The notes: generated from the letters alone by a model not told the origin. A DNA stretch of 43,992 nt from Janthinobacterium sp. GW456P (GCF_002127655.1 NZ_NEHB01000001.1:857-44848), one strand, 5' to 3'; counted from the stretch's first letter, positions 6,099-14,871 are shown. Numbers and translations: made by a program.

Positions 6099-6701
6099 TC
6101 AGGACTGATGGAATGCTGACGAGTACGGTCTCTCTTTCGGCAGCAGGTGCCTGGCTTCCTCTGACTTCTCTTGAATAAGCAATCCGTGAATGGCGTGGGC
6201 CAGTGGCGTCACGTCCTCTATCCTTGTAATCCATTTCTGTACATAAAGCTCAACGGCTTCTTTGCCGAGGCCAATCTGAATGGCTCTGTGTAGTTGCGGC
6301 TGCAACAGCAGATCCCGTTCCGGATCCCATTGGATGCGTACGGGTGATGCTTCTTTTCTCTCTGTCCATTCATCCTTGCTGATGGACGCGTCTGCGTGGC
6401 TCAGGCAGCCGTGCTCCAGTGCCCATTCAAATCCTGATCTGCTGATATCGATCGCCAGAATACGTTTCTGCCCGACGTCTTTGAACCCCCATCCAGCGCG
6501 ATACATCATCCATAAAAAAGATGGCTTAATCCAGGTCATGCGTTCCATCTTAAATGGCGGCGAGGTGAATGTGCCATTCGCCAGGGCCGCCTCCGCGATC
6601 ACATCGGAATAGGCTTGATAGACGCGTATGGTTGCTTCGTCGTAGGAAGCCCTGATCTGACGATGAGGGATTGCTGTTGTCTTGTGACTATGATCTTGCA
6701 T
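6099..6701 (-). CDS. DUF4291 domain-containing protein
   Basis: This 200-residue protein matches the DUF4291 family, whose role is unknown. Typical features are RQIRASYDEATIRVYQAY near the N-terminus, then MERMTWIKPSFLWMMYRAGW, and a later region with EWTERK and RIQWDPERDL. I chose ATG 6701 (MQDHSHKTT) because the longer frame would begin with TTG and adds 14 residues not expected of the family. It stands alone, with no operon partner. Members occur in bacteria and fungi and have no signal peptide; an enzymatic role has been guessed but I cannot support one from the sequence. Confidence 0.85.
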   Translation of the reverse strand: MQDHSHKTTAIPHRQIRASYDEATIRVYQAYSDVIAEAALANGTFTSPPFKMERMTWIKPSFLWMMYRAGWGFKDVGQKRILAIDISRSGFEWALEHGCLSHADASISKDEWTERKEASPVRIQWDPERDLLLQPQLHRAIQIGLGKEAVELYVQKWITRIEDVTPLAHAIHGLLIQEKSEEARHLLPKERPYSSAFHQS

Positions 6702-7069
6702 TTTTATCTCGTAGACGCCGGAGAATCCTGGCAAGTTGAACAATGATGCCGGCTAGGCCGTTGTCCCGTGTGGATAGCTTGGCACACCGCAGTTGCAGCC
6801 CATCCATCTCCGCCTGACGGACCTTGTCACCAGTCACCGGGCGATGGCTATTTATTTTTCGTGCGCTTGAAAGCGGTGGCGAAATTTGAAATTGGGCAGG
6901 TTCAATTATATCGGTTCGGCTTCTCGGTGCTCTGCTTGAAAATGTCCACTATTAAACTATATTGGAAAATACATGTTATTTTTATATCGGAGCCGATTGC
7001 GTGTGCAGAGTCGTGGGATTCCGATACGGAAATTTAATATTTCCAGAAAGTCAAAAGGAGGGACGGGTC
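6702..7069. other. Intergenic region between divergent DUF4291 and cupin genes
   Basis: These 368 bases carry no credible gene; short frames here lack family resemblance. The stretch nearest the cupin gene is AT-rich and carries a promoter-like pair at 6936-6963. Confidence 0.6.
6936..6963 (+). promoter_or_regulatory. Sigma-70-like promoter for the cupin gene
   Basis: TTGAAA (6936-6941) and TATATT (6958-6963) are spaced by 16 bases and lie about 107 bases before the cupin start. Each box matches five of six consensus bases. The leader would be about 100 bases long. Confidence 0.5.
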
Positions 7070-7438
7070 ATGAGTGCAATGTTAGAAAAGAAATCCTTGG
7101 ACAAGCCGGACGAAGTGCGCCCATTCAAGGACGGAGCGGGCCGGATGGGTGTTTTTACGCTAGGCGGGCAGACCATGGGGCGCGGCGAATTCGAGCCTGG
7201 CTGGCGCTGGAGCCTGCACGTCAAACCGCTAGCGGGAACCGATTCGTGCCAGGCTGCCCATACCGGCATGGTCCTCGAGGGGCGGATGGTGGTAAGGATG
7301 AATGATGGCGCTGAGATGGAATATGGGCCGGGCGACGTCTTCTATATGCCGCCCGGGCATGACGCCTGGGTCGTTGGAGACCAGCGTTGTGTCCTGTTCG
7401 ATGTCACCGGCGTCGCAAGGTATGCCAAACCGCAATAA
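7070..7438 (+). CDS. Cupin-domain protein
   Basis: This 122-residue protein is a single small beta-barrel of the cupin type. The second half holds the usual cupin pattern: HTGMVLEGRMVVRMNDG (motif 1 region) and GPGDVFYMPPGHDAWVVGD (motif 2 region, G-x5-P-x-G-x2-H). The His in motif 2 and the His of HTG could bind metal. A very strong ribosome-binding site (AAAGGAGG) sits nine bases before ATG 7070, which rules out the longer upstream frame. Substrate and reaction are unknown; proteins of this size are sugar-binding, oxygenase or regulatory cupins. It is transcribed alone, convergent with the MFS gene that follows. Confidence 0.9.
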   Translation: MSAMLEKKSLDKPDEVRPFKDGAGRMGVFTLGGQTMGRGEFEPGWRWSLHVKPLAGTDSCQAAHTGMVLEGRMVVRMNDGAEMEYGPGDVFYMPPGHDAWVVGDQRCVLFDVTGVARYAKPQ

Positions 7439-7461
7439 GGGCGGCAGTTGAAGACAGCCAC

Positions 7462-8661
7462 TCACGAACCCGCCGCCAGCGCTTTTTGCCGCGATGCCAA
7501 TGCCGCGCCGATGAACAGGGCGATGGCCGAGGCGATCAAGCCCCGCTCCAGTCCGGCCGGGCCGTCGGCGATCCAGCCGACCACGACGGGGCCGACGATC
7601 TGGCCCAGCGCGAACACGGTCGTGTAGGCGCTGATGCCGGCCGTCCACGATTGCTGCGGCAAATTATGCCGCACGAGCGCCGTGGTCGACGCCACCACCG
7701 ACAGGAACACGGCGCCAAAGACCAGGCCGGAGAGAAATACGACGGGCACAAAGCTGGTCAGCGCGGGCAGGATGGTGGCTGTGCCCAGCACGCCATTTAA
7801 TATCGACAGCGATTCGCCGCCCCTGTAGCGGTCGAGCATGCGCGCCCAGATGCGCGACGAGGCCACCACCGCCAGCCCCAATACCGTGTAGAACACGGTG
7901 ATCAAGTTGGCGCTCATGCCTTGCTGCTTGAGCAGGGCGATGACGAAGGTCATGTAGCCGATGTAGCCGACGCCGAACATGAAGTAGCCGGCCAGGCTGG
8001 GAGCGAAATCGCGCCAGGCGAAGGGCCGTGGCGTGTCGAGGGCGCGCGGCGCTTCGCCGATCGCCTTCGCAGGCAGGGCCATGAGGGCGGTGGCGGCCAG
8101 GCAGGCGATGCCCAAGGCCAGCCATGGCCATTGCCAGGCATGCGCGGCGCCGTGGTCTTGCGCGGCGGCCAATGCGGCCGGCACCAGCAGGGCCGACAGC
8201 GCGATGCCGAAGCCCGTGCCGCCGTAATACAGGCCGATGTAGAAGCCGGCGCGCTGGCTGTGCATGGAACCGAGCCGCGCCGCCAGCACGCCGCCGGCGA
8301 TGAAGATGAAGGCGCTGGCCACGCCCGCGCACACGCGCTGCAGGAACAGGGCGGTCGTATCGCTGACCAGGCCCGACATCAGCATGAAGACGCTGGCCAG
8401 CAGGGAACCGGCGATCAGCAAGCGCCACACGCCCAGGCGGCGCATCAGCGCCGGCGTGGCCAGGGCACCGAGAAAATAGCCGAGCGCATTGAAGGTGTTC
8501 ATGGCCCCGGCCAGCAGGTAGGACCAGCCCAGTTCGCCACGCATGGGCGGCAGCAGCAAGCCATAGGAAAAGCGCGACAGGCCCAGGGCGATGGCGGCGC
8601 CCAGCGACAGCGCCAGGGCCGTGGCCAGCGGATGGGACGGGGAAGGATCGTGGGTCGGCAT
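7462..8661 (-). CDS. MFS transporter, YbfB/YjiJ family
   Basis: This 399-residue, roughly 12-helix permease of the major facilitator superfamily most resembles the YbfB/YjiJ family. The first helix region SLGAAIALGLSRFSYGLLLPPMRGELGWSYL is typical (GxSRFxYGxLLPxM), followed by AGAMNTFNALGYFLGAL and the loop MRRLGVWRL. Substrate is unknown. I chose ATG 8661 (MPTHDPSPSH); ATG 8676 and ATG 8751 are possible but add a polar leader. It is convergent with the cupin gene. A second member of the same family lies at 42618. Confidence 0.88.
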   Translation of the reverse strand: MPTHDPSPSHPLATALALSLGAAIALGLSRFSYGLLLPPMRGELGWSYLLAGAMNTFNALGYFLGALATPALMRRLGVWRLLIAGSLLASVFMLMSGLVSDTTALFLQRVCAGVASAFIFIAGGVLAARLGSMHSQRAGFYIGLYYGGTGFGIALSALLVPAALAAAQDHGAAHAWQWPWLALGIACLAATALMALPAKAIGEAPRALDTPRPFAWRDFAPSLAGYFMFGVGYIGYMTFVIALLKQQGMSANLITVFYTVLGLAVVASSRIWARMLDRYRGGESLSILNGVLGTATILPALTSFVPVVFLSGLVFGAVFLSVVASTTALVRHNLPQQSWTAGISAYTTVFALGQIVGPVVVGWIADGPAGLERGLIASAIALFIGAALASRQKALAAGS

Positions 8662-8923
8662 GGCCTTGAGATACATCCAGGTGAAAGCGTGCGGTGGAGT
8701 GGGCGCCGGGCGGGGCTGGTCGGCGGACAGGTCTGTGCGGGACAGTGGCATACGGCGCTGGCTACACGCTTTTTTACTGTCAAGTTAATGAATCGGACAC
8801 GGGAAGTCAAGCATGGCTGCGCCCGGCTGTGGCAAACAACAATGCAATCTTTGCCACCGTTACTTTTGGAGAGAATTGTGAGACATGCAATCCCATATAA
8901 TTGCAATTAGGAAATTAACTTGC

Positions 8924-8938
8924 CAAAATTCAATTTTG
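8924..8938. promoter_or_regulatory. Perfect palindrome in the promoter region of the lipoprotein operon
   Basis: CAAAATT-C-AATTTTG is a perfect inverted repeat, 36 bases before the first lipoprotein start, in an AT-rich stretch. A second short palindrome (ATTGCAAT) lies at about 8898. Either could bind a regulator; none is identified. Confidence 0.35.
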
Positions 8939-8974
8939 CGGGTTGCTCCTGATCCTCCATATCTTAAGGGCACT

Positions 8975-9649
8975 ATGAACAAGAATAAACCTGGCGCGTT
9001 GTTGATTGCAGCGCTGATTGGTGCGGCGTTGGCTGGCTGCGCTTCCGAATCGTCGCAAGCCCTGGCTGTTCCCACAGTCGCCAGCGCGGCCCGACCTTAC
9101 GTCGGTCCACGCACGCTGATCGCTGTCGGCAAGTTCGACAACCGCTCCAACTTCATGCGTGGCATCTTTTCCGATGGTGTCGATCGTCTGGGCAGCCAGT
9201 CGAAGACAATTCTGATTGCACACCTGCAAACATCCAACCGCTTCAACGTCCTCGACCGCGACAATATGGCCGAGCTCAAGCAGGAAGCTGACTTCAAGAA
9301 GCAGGGCCAGAACATCAAGGGCGCGGACTTTGTCGTCACGGGCGACGTGACCGAATTCGGCCGCAAGGAAGTGGGCGACAAGCAATTGTTCGGCATCATG
9401 GGCCGTGGCAAGACACAAGTGGCGTATGCCAAGGTCACCTTGAATGTCGTCAATATCGCTACGTCTGAAGTCGTGTACTCGGCCGGCGGCGCCGGCGAAT
9501 ACAGCCTGTCGAACCGCGAAGTGCTGGGTTTTGGCGGCACCGCCAGCTATGACGCCACCCTCAACGGCAAAGTCCTGGACCTGGCCATGCGCGAAGCGGT
9601 CGAGCGCCTGGTGGCTGGCGTCGAAGCGGGCGCATTGCGCAAACAATAA
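8975..9649 (+). CDS. CsgG/HfaB-family lipoprotein
   Basis: This 224-residue outer-membrane lipoprotein has a signal peptide and lipobox LAGC (Cys22). The body matches the CsgG family: a beta-strand after PRTLIAVGKFDNRSNF, then LIAHLQTSNRFNVLDRDNMAELKQEAD and GADFVVTGDVTEFGRKE, and a final helical region with LAMREAVERLVAG. CsgG itself forms the curli secretion pore, but no curlin, CsgE or CsgF genes are present. The following two lipoproteins (DUF4810, DUF799) define a different and widespread operon. I chose ATG 8975, which has AAGGG just upstream, over the ATG at 8885. It probably acts in the cell envelope; whether it forms a pore is unknown. Confidence 0.92.
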   Translation: MNKNKPGALLIAALIGAALAGCASESSQALAVPTVASAARPYVGPRTLIAVGKFDNRSNFMRGIFSDGVDRLGSQSKTILIAHLQTSNRFNVLDRDNMAELKQEADFKKQGQNIKGADFVVTGDVTEFGRKEVGDKQLFGIMGRGKTQVAYAKVTLNVVNIATSEVVYSAGGAGEYSLSNREVLGFGGTASYDATLNGKVLDLAMREAVERLVAGVEAGALRKQ

Positions 9650-9657
9650 GGTATCCC

Positions 9658-10026
9658 ATGACAACAATGATGAACAAGGGCGCAGCCCTGCTGGCCATGC
9701 TCGCCTGTGCCGCCCTGACCGGTTGCGCCACGCAATCGAAAACCCTGTACCAATGGGAAGGCTACCAGCCGCAAGTGTACGAATACCTGAAGGGCGAAAG
9801 CCCGGAGCAGCAGATCGCCGCCATGGAAAAAGACTTGCAAGTGATCGCTGCCAAGGGCAATCATGCGCCGCCGGGCTTCCATGCCCACCTGGGCATGCTG
9901 TACTCGATCGCCGGCAAGCCGGAGCAGGTCGCCGCGCAGTTCGAGGATGAGAAAAAACTGTTCCCGGAATCGACGCCGTACATGGACTTCCTGTTGGGTA
10001 AATTGAAAAAAGGCGAGAAATTATGA
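9658..10026 (+). CDS. DUF4810 lipoprotein
   Basis: This is a 122-residue lipoprotein with signal peptide and lipobox LTGC (Cys23). The mature part shows the DUF4810 pattern: LYQWEGYQPQVYEYLKGES, a TPR-like helical pair (QQIAAMEKDLQ and AHLGMLYSIAGKPEQVAAQF) and LFPESTPYMDFLLGKLKK at the end. It begins eight bases after the CsgG-like gene and its stop overlaps the start of the DUF799 gene (ATGA type), so the three are co-translated. The role is unknown; the helical repeats suggest it holds the other two lipoproteins together. Confidence 0.9.
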   Translation: MTTMMNKGAALLAMLACAALTGCATQSKTLYQWEGYQPQVYEYLKGESPEQQIAAMEKDLQVIAAKGNHAPPGFHAHLGMLYSIAGKPEQVAAQFEDEKKLFPESTPYMDFLLGKLKKGEKL

Positions 10027-10685
10027 TGTCGCGCATGTTGAAAATGGCTCTGTGCCTGGGTCCCGCCATCTTCATGGTCGGTTGCGCCACCAAGCAGGCC
10101 GCGTATGACTATACGGCCTTCAAGGCCGCCAAGCCCCGTTCGATTGTGGTCTTGCCGCCATTGAACAACTCGCCGGAAGTCAATGCCGGCAACAGCGTCT
10201 ACGCGCAAGTGACCTATCCGCTGGCCGAAGCGGGCTACTACGTGCTGCCGGTGGCTGTGGTCGGTGAAACCTTCAAGCAGAACGGCTTGACGAACGCGGC
10301 CGATATCCACGGCGTCGATGCCAAGAAGCTCAACGAGATCTTTGGCGCCGATGCGGGCCTGTACGTGACGATTTCCAAGTACGGCACGACGTATTCCGTG
10401 ATCGACAGCGTGACGGTGGTGGCGGTCGATGCCAAGCTGGTCGACCTGAAGACGGGTGCCTTGCTGTGGCAGGGCGCGGCCAGCGCTTCCAGCAACGAAG
10501 GCAATAACAGCGGTGGCGGCGGCCTGATCGGCGCCCTGGTGACGGCGGCTGTCAAGCAGATCATTAACACCAGCACCGATGCCAGCCATCCTATCGCCGG
10601 CACGGCGAATGCGCGCCTGCTGTCGGCCGGCGTGCCGAACGGCTTGCTGTACGGCCCACGTTCGGAACGCTACCTGGCGCAGTAA
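10023..10685 (+). CDS. DUF799 (GNA1162-type) lipoprotein
   Basis: This 220-residue lipoprotein has lipobox MVGC (Cys21). The DUF799 hallmark is the conserved PRSIVVLPPLNNSPEVNAG at about residues 37-57, then AEAGYYVLPVAVVGETFKQNG and FGADAGLYVTISKYGT. A Gly/Ser/Asn-rich loop (SSNEGNNSGGGG) follows at about residues 160-170. The meningococcal homologue GNA1162 is a known surface-antigen candidate. The gene overlaps DUF4810 by four bases and closes the operon. The fold resembles TolB N-terminal or CsgG-like domains. Its function is unknown, probably envelope assembly or transport. Confidence 0.92.
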   Translation: MMSRMLKMALCLGPAIFMVGCATKQAAYDYTAFKAAKPRSIVVLPPLNNSPEVNAGNSVYAQVTYPLAEAGYYVLPVAVVGETFKQNGLTNAADIHGVDAKKLNEIFGADAGLYVTISKYGTTYSVIDSVTVVAVDAKLVDLKTGALLWQGAASASSNEGNNSGGGGLIGALVTAAVKQIINTSTDASHPIAGTANARLLSAGVPNGLLYGPRSERYLAQ

Positions 10686-10703
10686 GCATCCCGCTGCACC
10701 CGC

Positions 10704-10730
10704 ACAGGCCCTGCATCCGCCAGGGCCTGT
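10704..10730 (+). terminator. GC-rich hairpin after the lipoprotein operon
   Basis: ACAGGCCCTG / CAGGGCCTGT pair around a seven-base loop, 19 bases after the DUF799 stop. No T tract follows, so it may slow or protect transcript ends rather than terminate fully. The remaining bases to 10984 hold no gene and must contain the promoter of the two-component system. Confidence 0.45.
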
Positions 10731-10984
10731 CGCAGGCCTGCCAGGCCAGTGTCGAAAGGCATGCCTGGCAGCGCCTAACCATTCGTCTACGATCGTCAAT
10801 CATCATTGCCACCGACGTGCGCGATGCCGCCCCGGACATGCAGTAGTCCACGCTGCCGGCCATGGTCATCGCAAGAAACGTTGCCTTGAGCCGCAAGCGG
10901 GGCCTGTGAGACTTCGACTGGCGCAAGCCCACTTCCCCCAGCCACGTTAAGATAGCGGTATTTTCAAGATTGCGAGGGGCCCAG

Positions 10985-11650
10985 GTGCGCGTGTTGCTGG
11001 TGGAAGACGATCCGATGATCGGGGAAAGCCTGGTCGAGGGCTTGCGCGGCGAGTGCTATGCCGTGGACTGGGTGCGCGACGGCCACGATGCGGAGCTGGC
11101 GCTGGCCGGTTTCGCCTACGATTTGATGCTGTTGGACCTGGGCTTGCCCGGCAAGGAGGGCATGGAGGTGCTGCGCGCCATGCGCGCGCGCGGCGCCGAA
11201 CTGCCCGTGCTGATCATCACGGCGCGCGACGGCACGCCGGCCCGCGTGGCAGGACTCGACAGCGGCGCCGACGATTACCTGGTCAAGCCCTTCGACCTCG
11301 ACGAGCTGCTGGCGCGCATCCGCGCACTGCTGCGGCGCCGGGTCAGCCGCACGCGTTCCGTCATCGAGCATGGCGCGCTGATCCTCGACCTGGCCAGCCA
11401 CGACGTCACGTACGAGGGCGAGCAGATCAAGCTGCCGCCGCGCGAGTTTTCCGTGCTGCGCGCCTTGCTCGACCATCCGGGCAAGGTGGTGTCGAAGCGT
11501 CAGCTGAGCGAGAAGCTGTACGGCTGGGATTGCGAAGTGGAAAGCAATACCGTCGACGTGTATGTCTACCAGCTGCGCAAGAAGCTGGGCACGGACGCCA
11601 TCCAGACCGTGCGCGGCGTGGGCTACAAGATGCGGGTGGCATCTTGCTGA
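10985..11650 (+). CDS. OmpR/PhoB-type response regulator (QseB-like)
   Basis: This 221-residue DNA-binding response regulator has a receiver domain at 1-120 with acidic pocket EDD (7-9), phospho-acceptor Asp51 (LLDLGLPG), Thr in IITARD and Lys in YLVKPF. The C-terminal winged helix (about 125-221) ends in the typical TVDVYVYQLRKKLG and TVRGVGYKM. I chose the GTG at 10985 (MRVLLVEDD) because GAGGGG precedes it at good distance and the family starts exactly there. The stop overlaps the start of the sensor gene by seven bases, so the two form one operon. Confidence 0.93.
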   Translation: MRVLLVEDDPMIGESLVEGLRGECYAVDWVRDGHDAELALAGFAYDLMLLDLGLPGKEGMEVLRAMRARGAELPVLIITARDGTPARVAGLDSGADDYLVKPFDLDELLARIRALLRRRVSRTRSVIEHGALILDLASHDVTYEGEQIKLPPREFSVLRALLDHPGKVVSKRQLSEKLYGWDCEVESNTVDVYVYQLRKKLGTDAIQTVRGVGYKMRVASC

Positions 11651-12954
11651 CCATCCGCCGTCAATTGCTGCTCGGTTTGCTGGCCGCCACCTTGCTGTGC
11701 GTGCTCGGCGCCGGCATTTCACTGTTCCGTTCGCTGCTGGAAGAAACCAATGAGCTGGCCGACTTGCAGCTGCGCCAGCTGGCCGTGGCCTTGCCCGACG
11801 AGTTCGAGCCGCAGACGGGCCTGGCCGCCGCGCAGGAGCCGGAAGAAGCGTTCGTGCTGCAGGCGTGGGACGAGGAGGGCGAGCCATTGCCCATCCTGCA
11901 GGGCCAGCCGGCATTGCCGCGTTATGCGCTGGCCGGCTTTGCCGATGTCACGGTGCACGGCGAGGACTGGCGCCTGTACGGCGAGACGCGGCGCGGCCGC
12001 TACGTGCAGGTGGCGCAGGCGCAGGCCGTGCGCGACCAGCTGGCCTGGCAGATGACCATGCGCGCGGGCGCGCCCCTGCTGGTGTTCGCGCTGATCCTGG
12101 CGCTGCTGATCGTCGTCGTCGTGGGGCGCGCGCTGGCGCCGCTGCACCGGCTGGCCGAATCCGTGGCGGGCCGTTCGCCCGATGCCCTGACGCCGCTGGC
12201 GGCCGACGACATGCCGCCCGAACTGCGGCCCGTGGCGCTGGCGCTCAATAGTTTGATGGGGCAGTTCGAAGCGGCGCTGACGGCGCAGCGCACCTTTGTC
12301 GCCGACGCCGCGCATGAATTGCGCTCGCCGCTGACGGCGCTGAAACTGCAGCTGCAGGTGGCCGAGCGGGCCGTCAGCGAGGCCGAGCGCCGCGTGGCGC
12401 TGGCGCGGCTGCATGAACGGCTGGACCGCAGCACGCACCTGGTGCGGCAATTGCTCAGCCTGGCGCGCCACGAAACGGCGCTCACTTCCAGCCAGCTGCG
12501 CACGGTGGACCTGGGACAGTTGCTGGAAGCGGCCGTGGCCGACCACAGCGCGCTGGCCGACAGCCGCGCGATCGACCTGGGCGTGGTGGAAACACTGCCG
12601 GCCCCGGTGCTGGTGCAGGCCGATCCCGACGGCTTGCAGGTCTTGCTGAATAACCTGATCGACAACGCCTTGCGCTACACGCAGCAGGGCGGCCGGGTCG
12701 ATTTGCAAGCGGCGCTGGAAGAGGGCAGGCCGCTACTGCGCGTCTCCGACAACGGCCCCGGCGTGCCCAGCCAGCACCATGCACGGCTGTTCGACCGCTT
12801 CTTCCGTCCCGACGGCAACGCTGCCTGGGGCTGCGGCCTGGGCCTGTCCATCGTGCGCCACATCGCCGAACACCACCAGGCCGATATCGCGCTGGCCGAC
12901 GGCGAGGCGGGGCGGGGCTTGCAGGTGACGGTGCGTTTTCCGCAGGCGGCCTGA
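11644..12954 (+). CDS. Sensor histidine kinase (QseC-like)
   Basis: This 436-residue inner-membrane kinase partners the response regulator just before it. Transmembrane helices lie at about 8-28 and 140-165, with a small periplasmic sensor domain of about 110 residues between them. A HAMP-like linker follows, then the H-box ADAAHELRSPLTALK with His224, an N-box (LLNNLIDNALRYT) and G-boxes (VSDNGPGVP, CGLGLSIVRHIAEHH). The start is TTG 11644, since no ATG occurs upstream of the first helix in frame, or possibly CTG 11647. The family is close to QseC/TctE; the signal is unknown. A strong terminator follows at once. Confidence 0.92.
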   Translation: MLTIRRQLLLGLLAATLLCVLGAGISLFRSLLEETNELADLQLRQLAVALPDEFEPQTGLAAAQEPEEAFVLQAWDEEGEPLPILQGQPALPRYALAGFADVTVHGEDWRLYGETRRGRYVQVAQAQAVRDQLAWQMTMRAGAPLLVFALILALLIVVVVGRALAPLHRLAESVAGRSPDALTPLAADDMPPELRPVALALNSLMGQFEAALTAQRTFVADAAHELRSPLTALKLQLQVAERAVSEAERRVALARLHERLDRSTHLVRQLLSLARHETALTSSQLRTVDLGQLLEAAVADHSALADSRAIDLGVVETLPAPVLVQADPDGLQVLLNNLIDNALRYTQQGGRVDLQAALEEGRPLLRVSDNGPGVPSQHHARLFDRFFRPDGNAAWGCGLGLSIVRHIAEHHQADIALADGEAGRGLQVTVRFPQAA

Positions 12955-12960
12955 ACGAAA

Positions 12961-12994
12961 AAAAAGCGGATGCCGGCGAGGGCATCCGCTTTTT
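12961..12994. terminator. Bidirectional Rho-independent terminator
   Basis: AAAAAGCGGATGCC pairs with GGCATCCGCTTTTT around a short GC loop. A runs on one side and T runs on the other let it end both the kinase operon from the left and the nitroreductase gene from the right. Confidence 0.9.
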
Positions 12995-13011
12995 CATCAA
13001 GGGCGGGGCGC

Positions 13012-13650
13012 TTACGCCAGCTCGGTGATGAACTGTTCGCGCGCGGGGCGCACTTTTTTCAGGTCCACCAGCCAGTCGCCTTCGTCGGCGCGGTAGCCGA
13101 GCGGCAGCATGACGACGGAGCGCAAGCCTTTTTCGCGCAAGCCCAGGATCTCGTCGACCTTGGCCGGATCAAAACCTTCCATCGGCGTCGAATCGACTTT
13201 TTCCTGCGCCGCGGCGATCAGGGCCGTGCCCACGCCGATATACGCCTGGCGCGCCGCGTGCTGGTAGTTGGTCTCGGCATCGCGCTGCGGATACGTGGCC
13301 AGGATCTGCTGGCGGTACGCTTCCCAGCCTTCGTTCTTGAAGCCGCGCACGGTGTTGACCAGGTCAAAGCGCGCGTTGATGCGTTCTGCCGTGTAATTGT
13401 CCCAGGCGGCAAACACCAGCAGGTGCGAGGCGTCCGTCACTTGCGACTGGTTCCACGCATGCGGCTTGATCTGCTCGCGCAGGGCCGGATTCGTCACGAC
13501 GAAGACTTCGTAAGGATGCAGTCCGCTGGAGCTGGCCGTCAGGCGCACGGCTTCCAGGATGCGCTCGACCTTGTCTTGCGGCACCGTTTTCGACGGGTCC
13601 ATTTTCTTGGTGGCGTAGCGCCACTGCAGTGTTTCGAGCAAATCGGACAT
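13012..13650 (-). CDS. NAD(P)H-dependent nitroreductase (NfsB-like)
   Basis: This is a 212-residue FMN-dependent oxidoreductase of the nitroreductase family. The N-terminus LLETLQWRYATKKMDPSK carries the Arg/Lys that bind FMN phosphate, followed by ILEAVRLTASSSGLHPYEVF. Later parts, AYIGVGTALIAAAQEKVDST and GLRSVVMLPLGYRADEGDW, are also typical. Length fits NfsB and the oxygen-insensitive nitroreductases. It probably acts in the cytoplasm on quinones or nitro compounds, with unknown natural substrate. It is transcribed towards the two-component operon and ends at the shared terminator. Confidence 0.92.
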   Translation of the reverse strand: MSDLLETLQWRYATKKMDPSKTVPQDKVERILEAVRLTASSSGLHPYEVFVVTNPALREQIKPHAWNQSQVTDASHLLVFAAWDNYTAERINARFDLVNTVRGFKNEGWEAYRQQILATYPQRDAETNYQHAARQAYIGVGTALIAAAQEKVDSTPMEGFDPAKVDEILGLREKGLRSVVMLPLGYRADEGDWLVDLKKVRPAREQFITELA

Positions 13651-13758
13651 ATGAATCCCTTTCAGAGTGAATAGTTCAGATTGGAAATGATAGCGGATTC
13701 AGCCATTTCAAGTGCGGCCCCTCAAAGACAGTTGTATAGATGAGCTGTCTCTTGCCCT

Positions 13759-14763
13759 TTACAACCCCACCATGGCCAGCTCCACTGCGGGGTAGCGCGC
13801 GCCGTGCACGCTGGCGGGCGCGATGGCGGCGCCGATGGCGGCCAGCTCGGTGCCGCTCAGAGTGAGTTGCGCTGCAGCCACGTTCTCTTCCAGGTGGGCC
13901 AGGCTGCGGGCGCCGGGAATCGGCACGATGTCCGTGCCTTGCGCCAGCAGCCAGGCCAGGGCCAGCTGCGCCGCCGTGGCGCCGCGCGCCGCCGCCAGGC
14001 GCTGCAGTTCGGCAACCATGTGCGCGTTGGCCGCCATCGCCGGCGGCTGGAAGCGGGGCAGGCTGTGGCGGTAATCGTCTGGCGCCAGCGCGGCGCTGGA
14101 CGCGAGCCCGCCCGTCAGGAAGCCCCGGCCCAGGGGGCTGTAGGGCACGAAGCCGATGCCGAGCGCGCGGCAGGCGGGCAGCACCTCCGCTTCCACCTCG
14201 CGGCTCCACAGCGAGTATTCGGACTGCACGGCCGCAATCGGATGCACGGCGTGGGCGCGGCGCAGGGTGGCACCCGACACTTCCGACAGCCCCAGGTGGC
14301 GCACCTTGCCCGCCCGCACCAGGCCGGCCATGGCGCCCACCACGTCTTCGATGGGCACGGCGGGGTCCACGCGGTGCTGGTACAGCAGGTCGATGCACTC
14401 GATGCCGAGCCGGGACAGCGAGCCTTCCACGGCTCGCACGATGTGTTCCGGGCGGCTGTCGACGCCGGCCATGCGTTCCACGCCCTGGCCGTGTGGCAAG
14501 ATCTTGAAGCCGAACTTGGTGGCGATGCTGACTTTGCCGCGTAATTCTTTCAGGGTGCGCCCCACCAGTTCCTCGTTGGCGTAGGGGCCGTAGACTTCGG
14601 CCGTGTCGATCAGGCTCACGCCCAGCTCCACGGCGCGGTGCAGCACGCGCAGCGAGGCGGCTTCGTCGGCGCCGCCGTAGGCAAAGCTCATGCCCATGCA
14701 ACCGAGGCCGATGGGGGCGACGCGCAAGCCGGAGTTGCCCAGTGTTCTGTGTTCCATTGTCAT
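13759..14763 (-). CDS. Aldo/keto reductase
   Basis: This 334-residue NADPH-dependent TIM-barrel reductase is of the YajO/AKR13-like type that reduces aldehydes and ketones. The catalytic tetrad is visible as Asp53, Tyr58 (DTAEVYGP), Lys83 (ATKFGFK) and His130 (LLYQHRVDP). The cofactor loop is VPIPGARSLAHLEEN near residue 278. It may start at ATG 14763 or ATG 14757 (MEHRTLGN); AAAGGAA upstream favours the latter by spacing. It is divergent from a LysR regulator, which probably controls it, an arrangement seen for many AKR genes. Confidence 0.92.
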   Translation of the reverse strand: MTMEHRTLGNSGLRVAPIGLGCMGMSFAYGGADEAASLRVLHRAVELGVSLIDTAEVYGPYANEELVGRTLKELRGKVSIATKFGFKILPHGQGVERMAGVDSRPEHIVRAVEGSLSRLGIECIDLLYQHRVDPAVPIEDVVGAMAGLVRAGKVRHLGLSEVSGATLRRAHAVHPIAAVQSEYSLWSREVEAEVLPACRALGIGFVPYSPLGRGFLTGGLASSAALAPDDYRHSLPRFQPPAMAANAHMVAELQRLAAARGATAAQLALAWLLAQGTDIVPIPGARSLAHLEENVAAAQLTLSGTELAAIGAAIAPASVHGARYPAVELAMVGL

Positions 14764-14871
14764 TTCCTTTCAAAAAAAGATGCAAGGAGTATGGGGGAAG
14801 GAACAGCATGCGATAAGATGGCTAATCCTGCATGCATTGCTGAATTTTGTTCATGAATTTTTTCCTCGACA

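Noticed and set aside
7921..8910. Forward frame of 329 residues over the MFS gene
   Set aside because: Gln/Gly/Arg-rich antisense of the permease; no signal, domain or ribosome-binding site.
8975..10685. Curli secretion locus
   Set aside because: Only a CsgG-type protein is present; no CsgE, CsgF or curlin repeats, and the neighbours define another operon type.
11053..11643. N-terminal extension of the QseC-like kinase over the regulator gene
   Set aside because: It is only the shifted frame of the response regulator; the membrane helix at 11665 marks the real start near 11644.
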